From contig JBBIKZ010000032.1 of NCBI GenBank assembly GCA_037445185.1, positions 1 to 22,072 of the forward strand: DNA of 22,072 nucleotides, written 5' to 3'. Source of the stretch: JANWZL01 sp037445185. GTDB taxonomy: Bacteria > Pseudomonadota > Gammaproteobacteria > Burkholderiales > Thiobacillaceae. The position numbers and the translations under genes are program-made. The notes beneath the pieces were generated by a model. That model had not been told where the DNA came from, searched no databases, and saw only the letters and a program-made list of their open reading frames with translations. This document shows, in pieces, positions 22,004 to 22,072 of this stretch; positions within the stretch are counted from its first letter, which is position 1; the number at the start of each line of letters is the position of its first letter.

Positions 22004-22023
22004 GGGCAGGGCTTGCCCTGCCC
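22004..22023. repeat. Perfect hairpin upstream of the copper-chaperone gene
   Basis: GGGCAGGGCTTGCCCTGCCC is a perfect inverted repeat with a minimal loop. It directly follows a 6-bp stem GGTGCG/CGCACC (21983-21988 and 21998-22003). It may be another REP-like palindrome or a terminator for a gene on the far side; no T-run follows. Confidence 0.45.
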
Positions 22024-22048
22024 CTGCACCCTTCGGATCATACCGGCC

Positions 22049-22072
22049 ATGTCCACGCCCACACCGCCGCCT
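22049..22072 (+). CDS. Possible start of a further gene, cut by the window end
   Basis: ATG at 22049 opens a frame reading M-S-T-P-T-P-P-P to the window edge. There is no clear Shine-Dalgarno, and eight codons cannot identify a product. It is divergent from the copper-chaperone gene, so a gene here is plausible but unproven. Confidence 0.2.

Noticed and set aside
1..22072. CRISPR arrays, rRNA genes, prophage genes or replication origins
   Set aside because: No regularly spaced repeats, rRNA-like sequence, phage structural genes or iteron clusters were seen.

Overview
The window comes from the chromosome of a GC-rich proteobacterium, probably a beta- or gammaproteobacterium with a chemolithoautotrophic or sulfur/hydrogen-oxidising lifestyle. 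I infer this from uvrC-pgsA-tRNA-Gly-tRNA-Cys synteny (E. coli has uvrC-pgsA-glyW-cysT-leuZ), an NAD-reducing [NiFe] hydrogenase of the HoxFUYH type, and a glutamate-cysteine ligase of the Acidithiobacillus ferrooxidans type. I cannot name a genus from sequence alone.

Layout. 34-2755: uvrC and pgsA on the + strand, separated by a 286-bp MITE-like element with 17-bp terminal inverted repeats and a 5-bp TTGAA target duplication that overlaps the uvrC stop codon. 2783-3005: tRNA-Gly(GCC), a hairpin/T-run terminator, tRNA-Cys(GCA). 3255-3614: a small exported protein with three PsiF repeats. 3639-8654 (- strand): hoxFUYH plus a maturation protease, a complete group 3d-like soluble NAD-reducing hydrogenase operon with no hyp genes in view. 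8881-13091 (+): gshA, a MNT-domain nucleotidyltransferase, a HEPN/HepT protein, gshB, then apbE. The first four form one chain of overlapping genes, so a HepT-MntA type toxin-antitoxin pair sits inside the glutathione operon. 13147-16218: a DinB-like protein (+), a TlpA-like thioredoxin (-), a THUMP/RlmL-like RNA methyltransferase with a long basic/proline-rich N-terminus (+), and an EAL-domain remnant (+). 16187-17017 (-): an RsuA/RluF-family pseudouridine synthase. 17087-20548 (+): argJ, a DUF815 ATPase, a Nudix-ThiE fusion and a FixH/YtkA-like membrane-anchored protein, each overlapping the next by four bases. 20616-21314: phoU with its own TATAAT box. 21458-21919 (-): a PCu(A)C copper chaperone.

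Function. Most of the window is core metabolism: DNA repair, phospholipid synthesis, tRNA, rRNA modification, arginine synthesis, phosphate control. The accessory parts are the Hox hydrogenase, which would feed H2 electrons to NAD+, and the MNT/HEPN pair. The strongest candidate for something undescribed is the translationally coupled gshA-mntA-hepT-gshB arrangement, where a toxin-antitoxin pair appears to be co-translated with both steps of glutathione synthesis. The precise reconstruction of the MITE insertion between uvrC and pgsA is the second.
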